Shown: positions 45,442-53,009 of the stretch, piece after piece
Layout of the letters: each line of letters begins with the position of its first letter
Position numbering within the stretch: position 1 is the first letter of the stretch
Source: an uncultured Bacteroidales bacterium
GTDB lineage: Bacteria > Bacteroidota > Bacteroidia > Bacteroidales > Muribaculaceae
Assembly: GCA_902786725.1 (NCBI GenBank)
Contig: CADADP010000001.1
Coordinates: forward strand, 53,865-117,864
Direction of reading: 5' to 3'
Length of the DNA stretch: 64,000 nt
Made by a program: the position numbers and the translations under genes
Notes under the pieces: model-generated
The model's input: only the letters and a program-made list of their open reading frames with translations
The model's database searches: none
Told to the model about the DNA's origin: nothing

Positions 45442-46767
45442 ATGAAAAGAATAATAGCCACACTGGCTCTGAGCCTTGCGCTGACCGCCGTGGCCGGCGC
45501 GCAGACGTTCACATACACCACCACGGCCCGCCAAGAGATTGCCGCCAACAAGCCTCTTTGCGCCAATAACTATCACGCATATCCCGATGCCCAGTTGCCC
45601 GAGCTCACTCCGGCCCCTGAGGGCTACGAGCCGTTTTTCATCGACCACTACGGCCGTCACGGCAGCCGATGGCTACACATGAGCAGAATGTATGATGTGC
45701 CGCTGGCAGCTCTGGAGAAGGCCGCCAAACTGGGCCAACTCACCAAGCGCGGCAAGCGACTGCTCGACACCTATCGCATCATGGCCATGAAGTCGCGCGG
45801 ACGCGAGGGCGAGCTGAGCGACGTGGGTGCCGAGCAGCATCAGCGCATAGGCCGCCGCATGACACGTAACTTCCCGCAGGTGTTCCGCGGAGCGGCACAG
45901 GTCGATGCCAAATCAACCGTGGTGGGACGCTGCATCCTCTCGATGCAGAACGAGGTGGACCAGATTAAGGCGTTTAACCCCGGCATCAACCTCACCATCG
46001 ACGCCAGCGAGCACGATATGTACTTCATGAACAACTGGCGCGACAAGGCCATCAACCCCCTGCGCGACTCGGTGGCACACCTGCACCGCGACTTCTTCGC
46101 CGCCCACATCAACCCCGACAAGTTTCTCAAGCGCATTTTCAGCGCCAAGTACGCGCGCGACAGCATCAAAGACAAGAAGCAACTGATGCTGTGGATATTT
46201 GACGGTGTGGGCAATATGCAAAGCCACCACGCGTTTGACGACCGCGACGAGTGGGACCTCTTTACCGCCGAAGAATGCTACCGCCTGTGGCAATACAACA
46301 ACGTGTATTGGTACCTGATTGACGGCTCGGCACCGGCCAACCACAACCGTATCGTATATTTCAACTCCAACCTGCTGCTCGACTTCATAGAGAAGGCCGA
46401 CGACGCCATTATCACCGGCCGGAATGGGGCCGCGCTGCGTTTCGGGCACGAGTCGGTGCTGCTGCCGCTGGTGTGCCTGATGGGCATTAACGGGGCCGAC
46501 TACCAGACCACCGACCTGGAAACGCTCGACAATCACTGGCGCTCCTACGACATCTTCCCGATGGCATGCAACGTGCAACTGGTGCTATACCGCCCCACAG
46601 GGGGCGCCCGGGGCGACATCCTGGTGAAAGCGCTACTCAACGAGCGCGAGGCCACACTGCCCATCGCCACCGACCGATTCCCCTACTACCGCTGGGCCGA
46701 CCTGCGCACTTATTACATCAACAAACTGTGTAACCGCCCCATTGTGAACCCCGACTTTGAGAAATAA
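45442..46767 (+). CDS. Histidine-type phosphatase, MINPP-like, paralogue 2
   Basis: 441 residues with a signal peptide (MKRIIATLALSLALTAVAGA). The RHG motif is R72-H73-G74 in DHYGRHGSRW; the donor motif is RFGHESV with H336-E337, so Glu replaces the Asp of paralogue 1. It aligns with its neighbours through the ELTPAPEGYEPFFIDHYGR opening, the GAEQHQRIGRRMTRNFPQVF stretch and the NNHWRSYDIFPMACNVQ-type block near 365. Starts 8 nt after paralogue 1. Confidence 0.85.
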   Translation: MKRIIATLALSLALTAVAGAQTFTYTTTARQEIAANKPLCANNYHAYPDAQLPELTPAPEGYEPFFIDHYGRHGSRWLHMSRMYDVPLAALEKAAKLGQLTKRGKRLLDTYRIMAMKSRGREGELSDVGAEQHQRIGRRMTRNFPQVFRGAAQVDAKSTVVGRCILSMQNEVDQIKAFNPGINLTIDASEHDMYFMNNWRDKAINPLRDSVAHLHRDFFAAHINPDKFLKRIFSAKYARDSIKDKKQLMLWIFDGVGNMQSHHAFDDRDEWDLFTAEECYRLWQYNNVYWYLIDGSAPANHNRIVYFNSNLLLDFIEKADDAIITGRNGAALRFGHESVLLPLVCLMGINGADYQTTDLETLDNHWRSYDIFPMACNVQLVLYRPTGGARGDILVKALLNEREATLPIATDRFPYYRWADLRTYYINKLCNRPIVNPDFEK

Positions 46768-46798
46768 CAACCAATCAATTAACAACGAACTTTGCCAT

Positions 46799-48109
46799 AT
46801 GAGACGAATCATTATCACATCGCTGCTGGTGGTGGCGATGACGGCGATGGCAACGGCCACTTCGCCACGCGACGAGATTGCGGCGCGACTCACACGCAGC
46901 GCCAGCAACCATTACAACTATCCATACCCCGAACTGCCCATGCCCACGCTCACGCCGGCACCGGCCGGCTACGAGCCGTTCCACATTGAGCATTACGGCC
47001 GCCACGGCAGCCGGTGGTCAACCAGCATGTCCACCTACACGCGGCCTGTGAAGGAGATGGAAAAGGCCGAGCGAAACCACCAGCTCACCGACGTGGGCCG
47101 CGCCACGCTGGCCACTCTGCGAGCCATCCGCGACGCCGCGCAAGGCCGCGAAGGAGAGCTGAGCGATGTGGGTGCCGAGCAGCACCGCGGCATAGCCGAG
47201 CGCATGTTCCGCAACTTTCCGCAAGTCTTCAGCGGCGACGCGCAAATCGACGCCCGCTCCACGATAATCGTGCGCTGCATCCTTTCGATGCTCAACGAGA
47301 CACAGACCCTGCAGGGACTCAATCCGCAACTGCGCATCACGGCCGACGCGTCGGTCTATGATATGCCCTACATGGGCTGGGGCTACGGCGAGGACACTTG
47401 CGCCAACAAACTGCGCGCACGCATGAAACTGATTAGCGACAGTGTGAAAATGGCTTGGAACAATGCCGACCGCTTCGCCGCCCAACTCTTTATCGACCCC
47501 GGCTTTGTGGCCGACAGCATCAGGGCTAAGTCGCTTATGCTCGACGTGTTTGACGTGGCCGGCGGACTGCAGGACATCCACCGCTTTGACTCCACCGACC
47601 TCTACCACCTCTTCACCACCGACGAAATCTACAACCTGTGGCGAGCCAACAACGTGAAGTGGTATGTCAACTGGGGTCCGTCCCCGGCCAACGGCTCACG
47701 CCTGCCGTTTATTGAGCGCGCTCTGCTTGCCAATATCATCCGGACCGCCGACGAGGCTATCGCCACCGGCCGCCGGGGAGCGGCGCTGCGATTCGGGCAC
47801 GAGACGTGTGTGCTGCCCCTGGCCTGCCTGCTCGAGATTGACGACGTGAACCTGCACACTACCGACCTCGACAACCTGCACAACCTGTGGCGCTGCTACG
47901 ACATCATACCCATGGCCTGCAACATCCAGATGGTGTTCTACCGCCCGACAGACCGGACGCAGGCCGATGACGTGCTGGTGAAAGTGCTCTTTAACGAGCA
48001 TGAGGCGCGACTGCCCATCGCCACCGACCGGTTCCCCTATTACCGCTGGACCGACGTGAAGCCCTATTACGAGCAGAAACTTCGCACCGTGATTGACTGG
48101 ACAAACTAA
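46799..48109 (+). CDS. Histidine-type phosphatase, MINPP-like, paralogue 3
   Basis: 436 residues from the ATG at 46799. The in-frame ATG at 46757 overlaps paralogue 2 and would spoil the signal peptide, which starts MRRIIITSLLVVAMTAMATA. RHG motif R68-H69-G70 in EHYGRHGSRW; donor motif RFGHETC with H334-E335. Same architecture as the two upstream genes, so the trio arose by tandem duplication. It ends before a hairpin at 48157-48199 and the convergent slyD-like gene. Confidence 0.85.
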   Translation: MRRIIITSLLVVAMTAMATATSPRDEIAARLTRSASNHYNYPYPELPMPTLTPAPAGYEPFHIEHYGRHGSRWSTSMSTYTRPVKEMEKAERNHQLTDVGRATLATLRAIRDAAQGREGELSDVGAEQHRGIAERMFRNFPQVFSGDAQIDARSTIIVRCILSMLNETQTLQGLNPQLRITADASVYDMPYMGWGYGEDTCANKLRARMKLISDSVKMAWNNADRFAAQLFIDPGFVADSIRAKSLMLDVFDVAGGLQDIHRFDSTDLYHLFTTDEIYNLWRANNVKWYVNWGPSPANGSRLPFIERALLANIIRTADEAIATGRRGAALRFGHETCVLPLACLLEIDDVNLHTTDLDNLHNLWRCYDIIPMACNIQMVFYRPTDRTQADDVLVKVLFNEHEARLPIATDRFPYYRWTDVKPYYEQKLRTVIDWTN

Positions 48110-48156
48110 CTGGCGTAGTCCCGTGCCGGAAGGTGCCGGCCCGGGCAAGATAACAA

Positions 48157-48199
48157 CCACAGAGGCGACACCCCCAACTGGGGGACATCGCCTCTGTGG
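48157..48199. terminator. Hairpin between the phosphatase genes and slyD
   Basis: Perfect 12-bp arms CCACAGAGGCGA / TCGCCTCTGTGG, with an inner CCCCC-AACT-GGGGG stem, between convergent genes. No T-tract, but very stable; it probably ends transcripts from both sides. Confidence 0.65.
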
Positions 48200-48291
48200 C
48201 AATTATTCTCGAGCTCCTGTCAAGGCCTGCGAGAGGCCCGAACATGTGCTTATTCTCCTCTTGTTACGGCCCTAATTACGCCCGATTTGGA

Positions 48292-48867
48292 TTACTTGCA
48301 TCCATCGCAACCGTCGCAACCGCAGTGGTCGTGGTGGTCGTGACCGCAATTGTCATGGTCACAGCCGCATCCGCAGTGCTGGTGCTTAGGGTTCAGCTCG
48401 TCAGCGGTGGCCTCGCGCACGCCCAGAACCTTGCCCACATATTTCACGTTCTCGCCGGCAAGCTGGTGGTTGAAATCCACAGTCACCTTGTCGTCGGTAA
48501 TCGACTGAACAAAACCGTCCATACGGTGGCCATCCTGAGTCTGCATCGGCACCAGAGCCCCCACAAACACACGCTCGCCGTCGAACTCGCCATCGATGTT
48601 GAACACCGACTTATCAATCTCAATCACCATCTCGGGATTCACCTCGCCGAAAGCCTCGGCCGGAGTGAGCGTGAAATCGAACTCCGCTCCCGGCTCCAGA
48701 CCCTCGATGCGGCGCATAAAGCTCTCCAGCATACCCGGCTCCATACCGAACACGAAATTGTCGGGGTGCTCGGCCGTGAACTTAAACACGCTCGTGTCGC
48801 CATCGGCTCCGGTGGTGAATATCTCATAAGCAAGGCTAACGAATTTGCCAAATTGAATTTTTTCCAT
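48292..48867 (-). CDS. slyD: FKBP-type peptidyl-prolyl isomerase, SlyD-like
   Basis: 191 residues. The SlyD arrangement is clear: FKBP strand pairs split by the insert-in-flap chaperone domain (ITGADGDTSVFKFTAEHPDN is the FKBP flap side; TPAEAFGEVNPEMVIEID enters the flap; VDFNHQLAGENVKYVGKVL closes it). The last 30 residues are almost only His, Cys, Asp and Gly (starting HQHCGCGCDHDNCGH), a metal tail as in SlyD, which delivers nickel in other bacteria. Cytosolic foldase/metallochaperone. It has its own consensus-like promoter. Confidence 0.92.
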   Translation of the reverse strand: MEKIQFGKFVSLAYEIFTTGADGDTSVFKFTAEHPDNFVFGMEPGMLESFMRRIEGLEPGAEFDFTLTPAEAFGEVNPEMVIEIDKSVFNIDGEFDGERVFVGALVPMQTQDGHRMDGFVQSITDDKVTVDFNHQLAGENVKYVGKVLGVREATADELNPKHQHCGCGCDHDNCGHDHHDHCGCDGCDGCK

Positions 48868-48910
48868 ATCAGTATTTTAATAATATTAATGCTTATTTCT
48901 CATTTTCAGC

Positions 48911-48943
48911 ACAAAGGTAACAATAATTGTGGATACTGGCAAG
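48911..48943 (-). promoter_or_regulatory. Promoter of slyD
   Basis: Minus strand: CTTG-type -33 near 48943-48940, 20 nt, TACCTTTGT (48919-48911), which matches TAnnTTTGY. Confidence 0.6.
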
Positions 48944-49036
48944 CATTGGCTCAGTAGCACGCGAGATAGTTCGCCCTCCGACGCACTCTCTGCGGGTGGT
49001 CGCTGCGAGGTTCAGATAGTGGGTGGGGGATTTTGA

Positions 49037-49098
49037 ACACAAATTGCCGCGAATTACACACAAATTTTTGATGGGTCTTATAGGGCGGATGGGGCCTA
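49037..49098. repeat. Dispersed repeat, copy A
   Basis: Starts GAACACAAATTGCCGCGAAT, continues through ACACACAAATTTT and GGGTCTTATAGGGCGGATGG. Further copies start at 49268, 51693 and 51767. Confidence 0.8.
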
Positions 49099-49267
49099 CG
49101 GGGCGGTTATACGGAGGTGTGGAACGGAGAATGGTGGTGAACCTCTCCGAGGTTCGTCCCTGTACGGGCTCGTTACCCCACCATTCATTCGCTTCGCTCA
49201 TATCATGGTGGGGTTTGCACAGTGGTAATCGCCTCCGGCGATGCGGTGGAGCTGTGGGGGGGATTTT

Positions 49268-49431
49268 AAACACAAATTACCGCGAATTACACACAAATTT
49301 TGGGTGGGTCTTATAGGGCGGATGGGGCGGTGATATGCTCACCTGACCAAGTCTAACGACTTGTCTCTCGCTGATGCATTTGGAGTTCTTTTTCAAACAC
49401 AGGTTTTTGCAGGTGCCCCCTACATTTTCCA
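49268..49431. repeat. Dispersed repeat copy B and longer direct repeat, left copy
   Basis: Begins like copy A, then runs on through GATATGCTCACCTGACC, AAGTCTaACGACTTGTC and TTTTGCA...CTAcaTTTTCC. The same series appears in the same order at 51767-51970, just upstream of the M28 peptidase gene. AAGTC...GACTT within it is a small hairpin. Confidence 0.75.
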
Positions 49432-49448
49432 TTTTTTTATCATAACGC

Positions 49449-49512
49449 GATGTGAATTTAGTTAAGTGTACATCGCTGACTTAAATTGAATTACAAAATC
49501 AGGGGAAATAGT
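49449..49512 (+). repeat. Left arm of a 64-bp inverted repeat
   Basis: GATGTGAATTTAGTTA...GAAATAGT. It matches the reverse complement of 51961-52024 at 59 of 64 positions. The right arm covers the start codon region of the M28 gene, so this is an inverted, decayed copy of that gene's 5' end (the copied frame meets a stop after three codons). Confidence 0.85.
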
Positions 49513-49566
49513 TGTAAACGCCAAAGTGACGGTGAATAGAGGGTGCGGTGAAAGTTAGAAAATGAC

Positions 49567-49600
49567 ATTGACAGAGGGGGTGTCGGGGGCGTAATTTTGC
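49567..49600 (+). promoter_or_regulatory. Candidate promoter of the capsid-like gene
   Basis: ATTG (49567-49570), 21 nt, TAATTTTGC (49592-49600). About 130 nt before the start codon. Confidence 0.5.
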
Positions 49601-49730
49601 AGTGTCGAGTTTTAGGCACGCGACGAATGAAGCCGAACCCGAGGGCCCGAAGCCCGCGAACCGCTCAATTTGTGGGCCGAACCGCCCGGAGGAGAGGAAA
49701 TTATTAACCAATTTTTAAATTTAATTTATC

Positions 49731-51158
49731 ATGAAAAAACTTGTGAAAAGCGTGAAAATCGCATGGAAAGCCGTGAAGAAGACGGTGAAGTGGGTGCGCG
49801 AGCACCGAGTATTTGTTCTGACTGTGGTGATAACGCTACTGCTGATGTTGCTGACCGGTTGCATAGGCGGAGACGGAGTTGCGACGGTGGCCCTTGCGGC
49901 TGTGGTAGTGCCCGGAGTGGAGGGCGGCAAGCATGTGGTGGATGGTCCGCTCACGACCGATGTGACACGAGAGGAGGCGCCCGACTTGCTGCTCAACGAG
50001 ATTGACCGCGAGATAGTGAAGATTCGCCCAATGGCCACGCCGATAGACCAACTTTCGCGTCATGCGGGGTCGCGTCACGCCGGGAGTATGGTGGTGGACT
50101 ACTACAACGTGGATACCAAGCCCACCAGCGCCAAGACAACTCGCCTCTACGACGAGGATGATGTGCCCGATCCCGGGCGAGTGACCCTCTACACCGAGCA
50201 GGACCGCATCTTTGACGTGAGCGACACTATTCTGGTGAAAGGAGTGAAGGGCTATGAGGCCGACGGAGTGACACAGACCGACCAGGAACTTGTGCTCTAC
50301 GTGATGGGGCGCGACGACGTGTCGGGAGGCATACTGGTGGAGCCGGTGAACGGCAAGCTCACCACCAAGAGCCCTAACAGCGTTCCCACCTTGCCGCAGG
50401 GTACGGTGCTGATAAGGATGGGCCGCGCGGCCACCGAGCTGGATGTGATGTCGCCACAGTTTGAGGCGTTGCCGCAGAAGGCTCAGAACTTTTGCCAGAT
50501 ATTCAAGATGCAGATAGAGCAGAGCACGCTGCAGCGCCTGAGCAACAAGGAAGTGGGCTGGAGCCTGAGCGATCAGGAAGAGGCCGCGGTGTATGATATG
50601 CGGTTGGGCATGGAGAAATCGTTCCTCTTTGGCAAGAAGGCGCGCGTGTGGGACCCGGTGAAGAAAGAGAACATTATGCTCACGGGCGGCATCTGGTCGC
50701 AGGCCGGCAAGGAGTTTGGCTACACCGCGTTGAGCGGCGATGTGATAGTGGACATGATGCGCACGGCGTTCACTGGCAATGCCGGAAGCAAGCGCAAGGT
50801 GCTTATAGGCGGTTCCGGGCTGATAAGCGCGCTCAACAAGCAGGACTACACCAAGGTGATTACTGCCGGTGAGAGCGTGGCCAAGTGGGGAATCGACTTC
50901 ACCGAGTTGCGAAGCAAGTTCGGCACGCTGTATGTGCTTATGAGCGAGGTGTTTGACGAGTGTGGCCGTGCCGACGACGGCATTATCATTGACCCAGAGT
51001 ATCTGCAGAAGTACACCCACGTGCCGTTCAGCACTGAGTCGCTGAATCTGAAGGCGAGCGGTGTGCGCAATGTTGACGCGACGGTGCTGACCGAGGCCAG
51101 TTGCCTGGTGCTGCGCTATCCAAAGGCTCACGTGCGTGTGGTGAAAGCCGCCGAGTGA
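49731..51158 (+). CDS. Orphan phage-type major capsid protein (SU10/DUF5309-like) with N-terminal membrane segment
   Basis: 475 residues. From about residue 60 the sequence resembles SU10-type (DUF5309) HK97-fold capsid proteins, as I know them from phages of this order: GGKHVVDGPLTTDVTREEAP, LLLNEIDREIVKIRPMATPI, SRHAGSMVVDYYNVDTKP, and later domains to the end. Before it lies a 27-residue basic amphipathic stretch, then a hydrophobic segment (VFVLTVVITLLLMLL) ending in the lipobox-like LTGC (Cys 44). That is unlike a capsid protein and suggests membrane anchoring. No terminase, portal, protease or tail gene is near. It could be a domesticated capsid (encapsulin-like shell), a prophage remnant under selection, or start at an internal GTG near residue 52. 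The coding frame is intact and in the host's codon style. Confidence 0.7.
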   Translation: MKKLVKSVKIAWKAVKKTVKWVREHRVFVLTVVITLLLMLLTGCIGGDGVATVALAAVVVPGVEGGKHVVDGPLTTDVTREEAPDLLLNEIDREIVKIRPMATPIDQLSRHAGSRHAGSMVVDYYNVDTKPTSAKTTRLYDEDDVPDPGRVTLYTEQDRIFDVSDTILVKGVKGYEADGVTQTDQELVLYVMGRDDVSGGILVEPVNGKLTTKSPNSVPTLPQGTVLIRMGRAATELDVMSPQFEALPQKAQNFCQIFKMQIEQSTLQRLSNKEVGWSLSDQEEAAVYDMRLGMEKSFLFGKKARVWDPVKKENIMLTGGIWSQAGKEFGYTALSGDVIVDMMRTAFTGNAGSKRKVLIGGSGLISALNKQDYTKVITAGESVAKWGIDFTELRSKFGTLYVLMSEVFDECGRADDGIIIDPEYLQKYTHVPFSTESLNLKASGVRNVDATVLTEASCLVLRYPKAHVRVVKAAE

Positions 51159-51192
51159 GGATAATTGAGGGCCACTCTATCTAAATCGCAAC

Positions 51193-51235
51193 CTTTCCGC
51201 TGTGGTCTCGCCGAATGCGAGACCTCGGCGGAAAG
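51193..51235. terminator. Hairpin after the capsid-like gene
   Basis: Outer arms CTTTCCGC / GCGGAAAG and inner arms GTCTCGC / GCGAGAC, 35 nt after the stop codon. A stable two-part stem but no T-run. Confidence 0.6.
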
Positions 51236-51343
51236 TCGTTATATGGGGTGCGAGCTCGTGGGATTAAGCAAAACTATGGTGAAGAGGCGTGGCGGAGTTG
51301 GGGAATGAGGGTGAAGCGTGAACCACGGTGGGTTATGGGCTAA

Positions 51344-51372
51344 CTCAAGTTTCTGAAGTTCAGAAACTTGAG
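51344..51372. repeat. Perfect 29-bp palindrome
   Basis: CTCAAGTTTCTGAA, central G, TTCAGAAACTTGAG: 14-bp arms with no mismatch and a one-base centre. It lies just beyond the tRNA terminator. With so short a loop it is more likely a binding site or cruciform than an RNA hairpin. Confidence 0.7.
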
Positions 51373-51378
51373 CGCACT

Positions 51379-51416
51379 AAAAAAAACAGACCGATTATCG
51401 CTTGATAACCGGCCTG
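51379..51416 (-). terminator. Intrinsic terminator of tRNA-Leu
   Basis: On the minus strand: 13-bp stem CAGGCCGGTTATC / GATAATCGGTCTG (two G-T pairs), loop AAGC, then eight T residues. Confidence 0.88.
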
Positions 51417-51420
51417 TCAG

Positions 51421-51502
51421 TGCCCAAGAAAGGACTCGAACCTTCACGCCTTGCGGCACACGCACCTGAAACGTGCGCGTCTACCAATTCCGCCACTTGG
51501 GC
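51421..51502 (-). tRNA. tRNA-Leu (anticodon CAG)
   Basis: 82 nt on the minus strand. Acceptor GCCCAAG pairs with CTTGGGC followed by discriminator A. The D-arm GGCGGAATTGGTAGACGC is typical of leucine. The anticodon stem CACGT/GCGTG encloses TTCAGGT, giving CAG. A long variable arm TGCCGCAAGGCG marks the type II tRNA. T-arm GGTTCGAGTCC. CCA is not encoded. It lies on its own, opposite in direction to the capsid-like and M28 genes. Confidence 0.96.
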
Positions 51503-51692
51503 ATTTCTGAATTAGCGTTGCAAAGGTACGCAAAAAAGTGATACCACCAAAGAAATTGCGAAAAATCTTTCAATTTTTTTCAAAAACGTGTCGGATAGCG
51601 AGGCAACGAAAGAAAAAGGTGGGAAGGATATAAACACGAATGTGCGCAAATCATGGATGATGGGTGGGAATAATAGGTCTTATAGGGGTTAT

Positions 51693-51750
51693 GAACACAA
51701 ATTACCGCGAATTACACACAAATTATGGATAGGGCTTATAGGACGGATAG
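51693..51750. repeat. Dispersed repeat, copy C
   Basis: GAACACAAATTACCGCGAAT followed by ACACACAAATTATGGATAGG and GGCTTATAGGACGG. Short TTATAGG units surround it. Confidence 0.75.
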
Positions 51751-51766
51751 GACTTATAGGGGTTAT

Positions 51767-51970
51767 GAACACAAATTGCCACAAATGGCACACAAATTTT
51801 GGATAGGGATTATAGGAAGGATGTGGGGGATGATATGCTCACCTGACCACTACGGCACATCTACGACGTGCCAAGTCTGACGACTTGTCGTTGTTGCCGA
51901 CATCGCTACTGAGGCACACACTACTGCACACACTACTGTGACAATCTTTTGCATGTGTCCACTATTTTCC
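51767..51970. repeat. Dispersed repeat copy D and longer direct repeat, right copy
   Basis: Same order of blocks as 49268-49431, with an added GGCACATCTACGACGTGCC hairpin insert near 51863 and a CACACTACTG tandem near 51914-51940. Confidence 0.75.
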
Positions 51971-52024
51971 CTAATTTTGTAATTCAATTTAAGTCAGCGA
52001 TATGCACATAACTAAATTCACATC
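51961..52024 (-). repeat. Right arm of the 64-bp inverted repeat
   Basis: Covers the 41 bases before and the first 23 bases of the M28 peptidase gene. Its inverted copy is at 49449-49512; five mismatches. Confidence 0.85.
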
Positions 52025-52967
52025 ATTACTGCTGCTGGGCTTGCTTTGCCTGGCATGCTCGGGGAAAAGGCCGGCCACCGCGCCCGTAGCCACAGCCACT
52101 TCGGCGGCCATATCAGCCGTGTTTTGCGCCGACTCGGCCATGGCAATGGTCAGAGAGCAATGCGCATTCGGCCCACGCGTGCCGGGAACTAAGGCACACG
52201 ACGACTGCGCCCGCTGGATTCAAGGGCGACTTCAGACCACAGGCGCGCAAACGGCCCTACAGACCGGCATCGTAACCGCATTCAACGGCACACGACTCAA
52301 TATCACCAACATCACAGCATCGCTCCGCCCACAGGCCGAGCAACGCATCCTGCTTCTGGCCCACTACGACTGCCGCCCCTGGGCCGACAACGATCCCGAC
52401 CCGGCCAATCATAAAAAACCGGTAATGGGAGCCAACGACGGCGCAAGCGGCGTGGCCGTGATGCTGGAACTGGCTCGCGTGCTCAGCGAAGTAGAATTGC
52501 CGGTGGGAGTGGATCTGCTCTTCGTAGATGCCGAAGACTACGGCGATACGGGCGACGACACCTCTTGGGCACTGGGCACCCAGTACTGGGTCGATAGTGA
52601 GCTCGCAAAGAACTACAAGCCCATGCACGCGATTTTGCTCGACATGGTTGGCGCCACAGCCGCCCGGTTCGGATATGAATACTTCTCGCTGCAGCACGCC
52701 CCGGCTACCGCGGCAGCCGTGTGGGACGCGGCCGCGGCATCGGGATACGCATCCTATTTCTCGCGCGAGCCGACCGGAGCCGTAACCGACGATCACGTGG
52801 TCCTCTGCCGGGCAGGAATCCCGTGCATCGACATCATTGACCTGCGCAGCGGCGGTTTCTTCCCACAGTGGCACACCACGGCCGACACCGAGCAAGTTAT
52901 CGACCCTGCCACACTCAAGGCTGTGGGGCAGACTCTTATAACTTTCATAAGTTCGCTCGGGCAATAA
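52002..52967 (+). CDS. M28-family zinc peptidase lipoprotein, glutaminyl-cyclase-like
   Basis: 321 residues with a lipoprotein signal (LLLLGLLCLACSG, Cys 19). The zinc site residues sit in LLAHYDCRPWADNDPD (His, start of the M28 core), GANDGASGVAVMLELARVL (bridging Asp) and FVDAEDYGDTGDD (Glu/Asp). The HYDCRPWAD and VDAEDYG forms are those of the mammalian-type glutaminyl-peptide cyclotransferases found in Bacteroidales, which form N-terminal pyroglutamate on exported proteins. An aminopeptidase is the alternative. The first codons lie inside the inverted repeat, so its 5' end was once duplicated. Followed 42 nt later by the prolyl oligopeptidase gene. Confidence 0.85.
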   Translation: MHITKFTSLLLLGLLCLACSGKRPATAPVATATSAAISAVFCADSAMAMVREQCAFGPRVPGTKAHDDCARWIQGRLQTTGAQTALQTGIVTAFNGTRLNITNITASLRPQAEQRILLLAHYDCRPWADNDPDPANHKKPVMGANDGASGVAVMLELARVLSEVELPVGVDLLFVDAEDYGDTGDDTSWALGTQYWVDSELAKNYKPMHAILLDMVGATAARFGYEYFSLQHAPATAAAVWDAAAASGYASYFSREPTGAVTDDHVVLCRAGIPCIDIIDLRSGGFFPQWHTTADTEQVIDPATLKAVGQTLITFISSLGQ

Positions 52968-53009
52968 GAATAGCAATTTAACATTCTGAAACACAAATTT
53001 TTACACGAT

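Larger units (their letters stand above)
48868..49730. other. Repeat-rich non-coding region upstream of the capsid-like gene
   Basis: 863 bases without a credible gene. They contain the slyD promoter (48911-48943), two copies of a dispersed repeat (49037-49098, 49268-49331), a longer direct repeat (49268-49431), the left arm of a 64-bp inverted repeat (49449-49512), and a possible promoter (49567-49600). Confidence 0.7.
51159..52001. other. Non-coding region with tRNA, palindromes and repeats
   Basis: Contains hairpin 51193-51235, the perfect palindrome 51344-51372, the tRNA terminator and tRNA-Leu (minus), repeat copies C and D, and most of the right arm of the inverted repeat. A 72-codon frame at 51588-51806 runs through the repeats and is not credible. 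Confidence 0.7.

Noticed and set aside
46757-46798. Earlier ATG for phosphatase paralogue 3
   Set aside because: It overlaps paralogue 2 and would put polar residues before the signal peptide. The ATG at 46799 fits the paralogues.
49836-51131. 431-codon open frame on the minus strand
   Set aside because: Antisense to the capsid-like gene, with no recognisable motif and shadow-type composition.
51588-51806. 72-codon frame upstream of the M28 gene
   Set aside because: It runs through repeat copies C and D and encodes the repeat units (YEHKLPRITHKLW-like) twice, which is an artefact of the repeats.
49000-52000. Prophage around the capsid-like gene
   Set aside because: No terminase, portal, protease, tail, lysis or integrase gene is present. 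The neighbours are slyD, a tRNA and peptidases.
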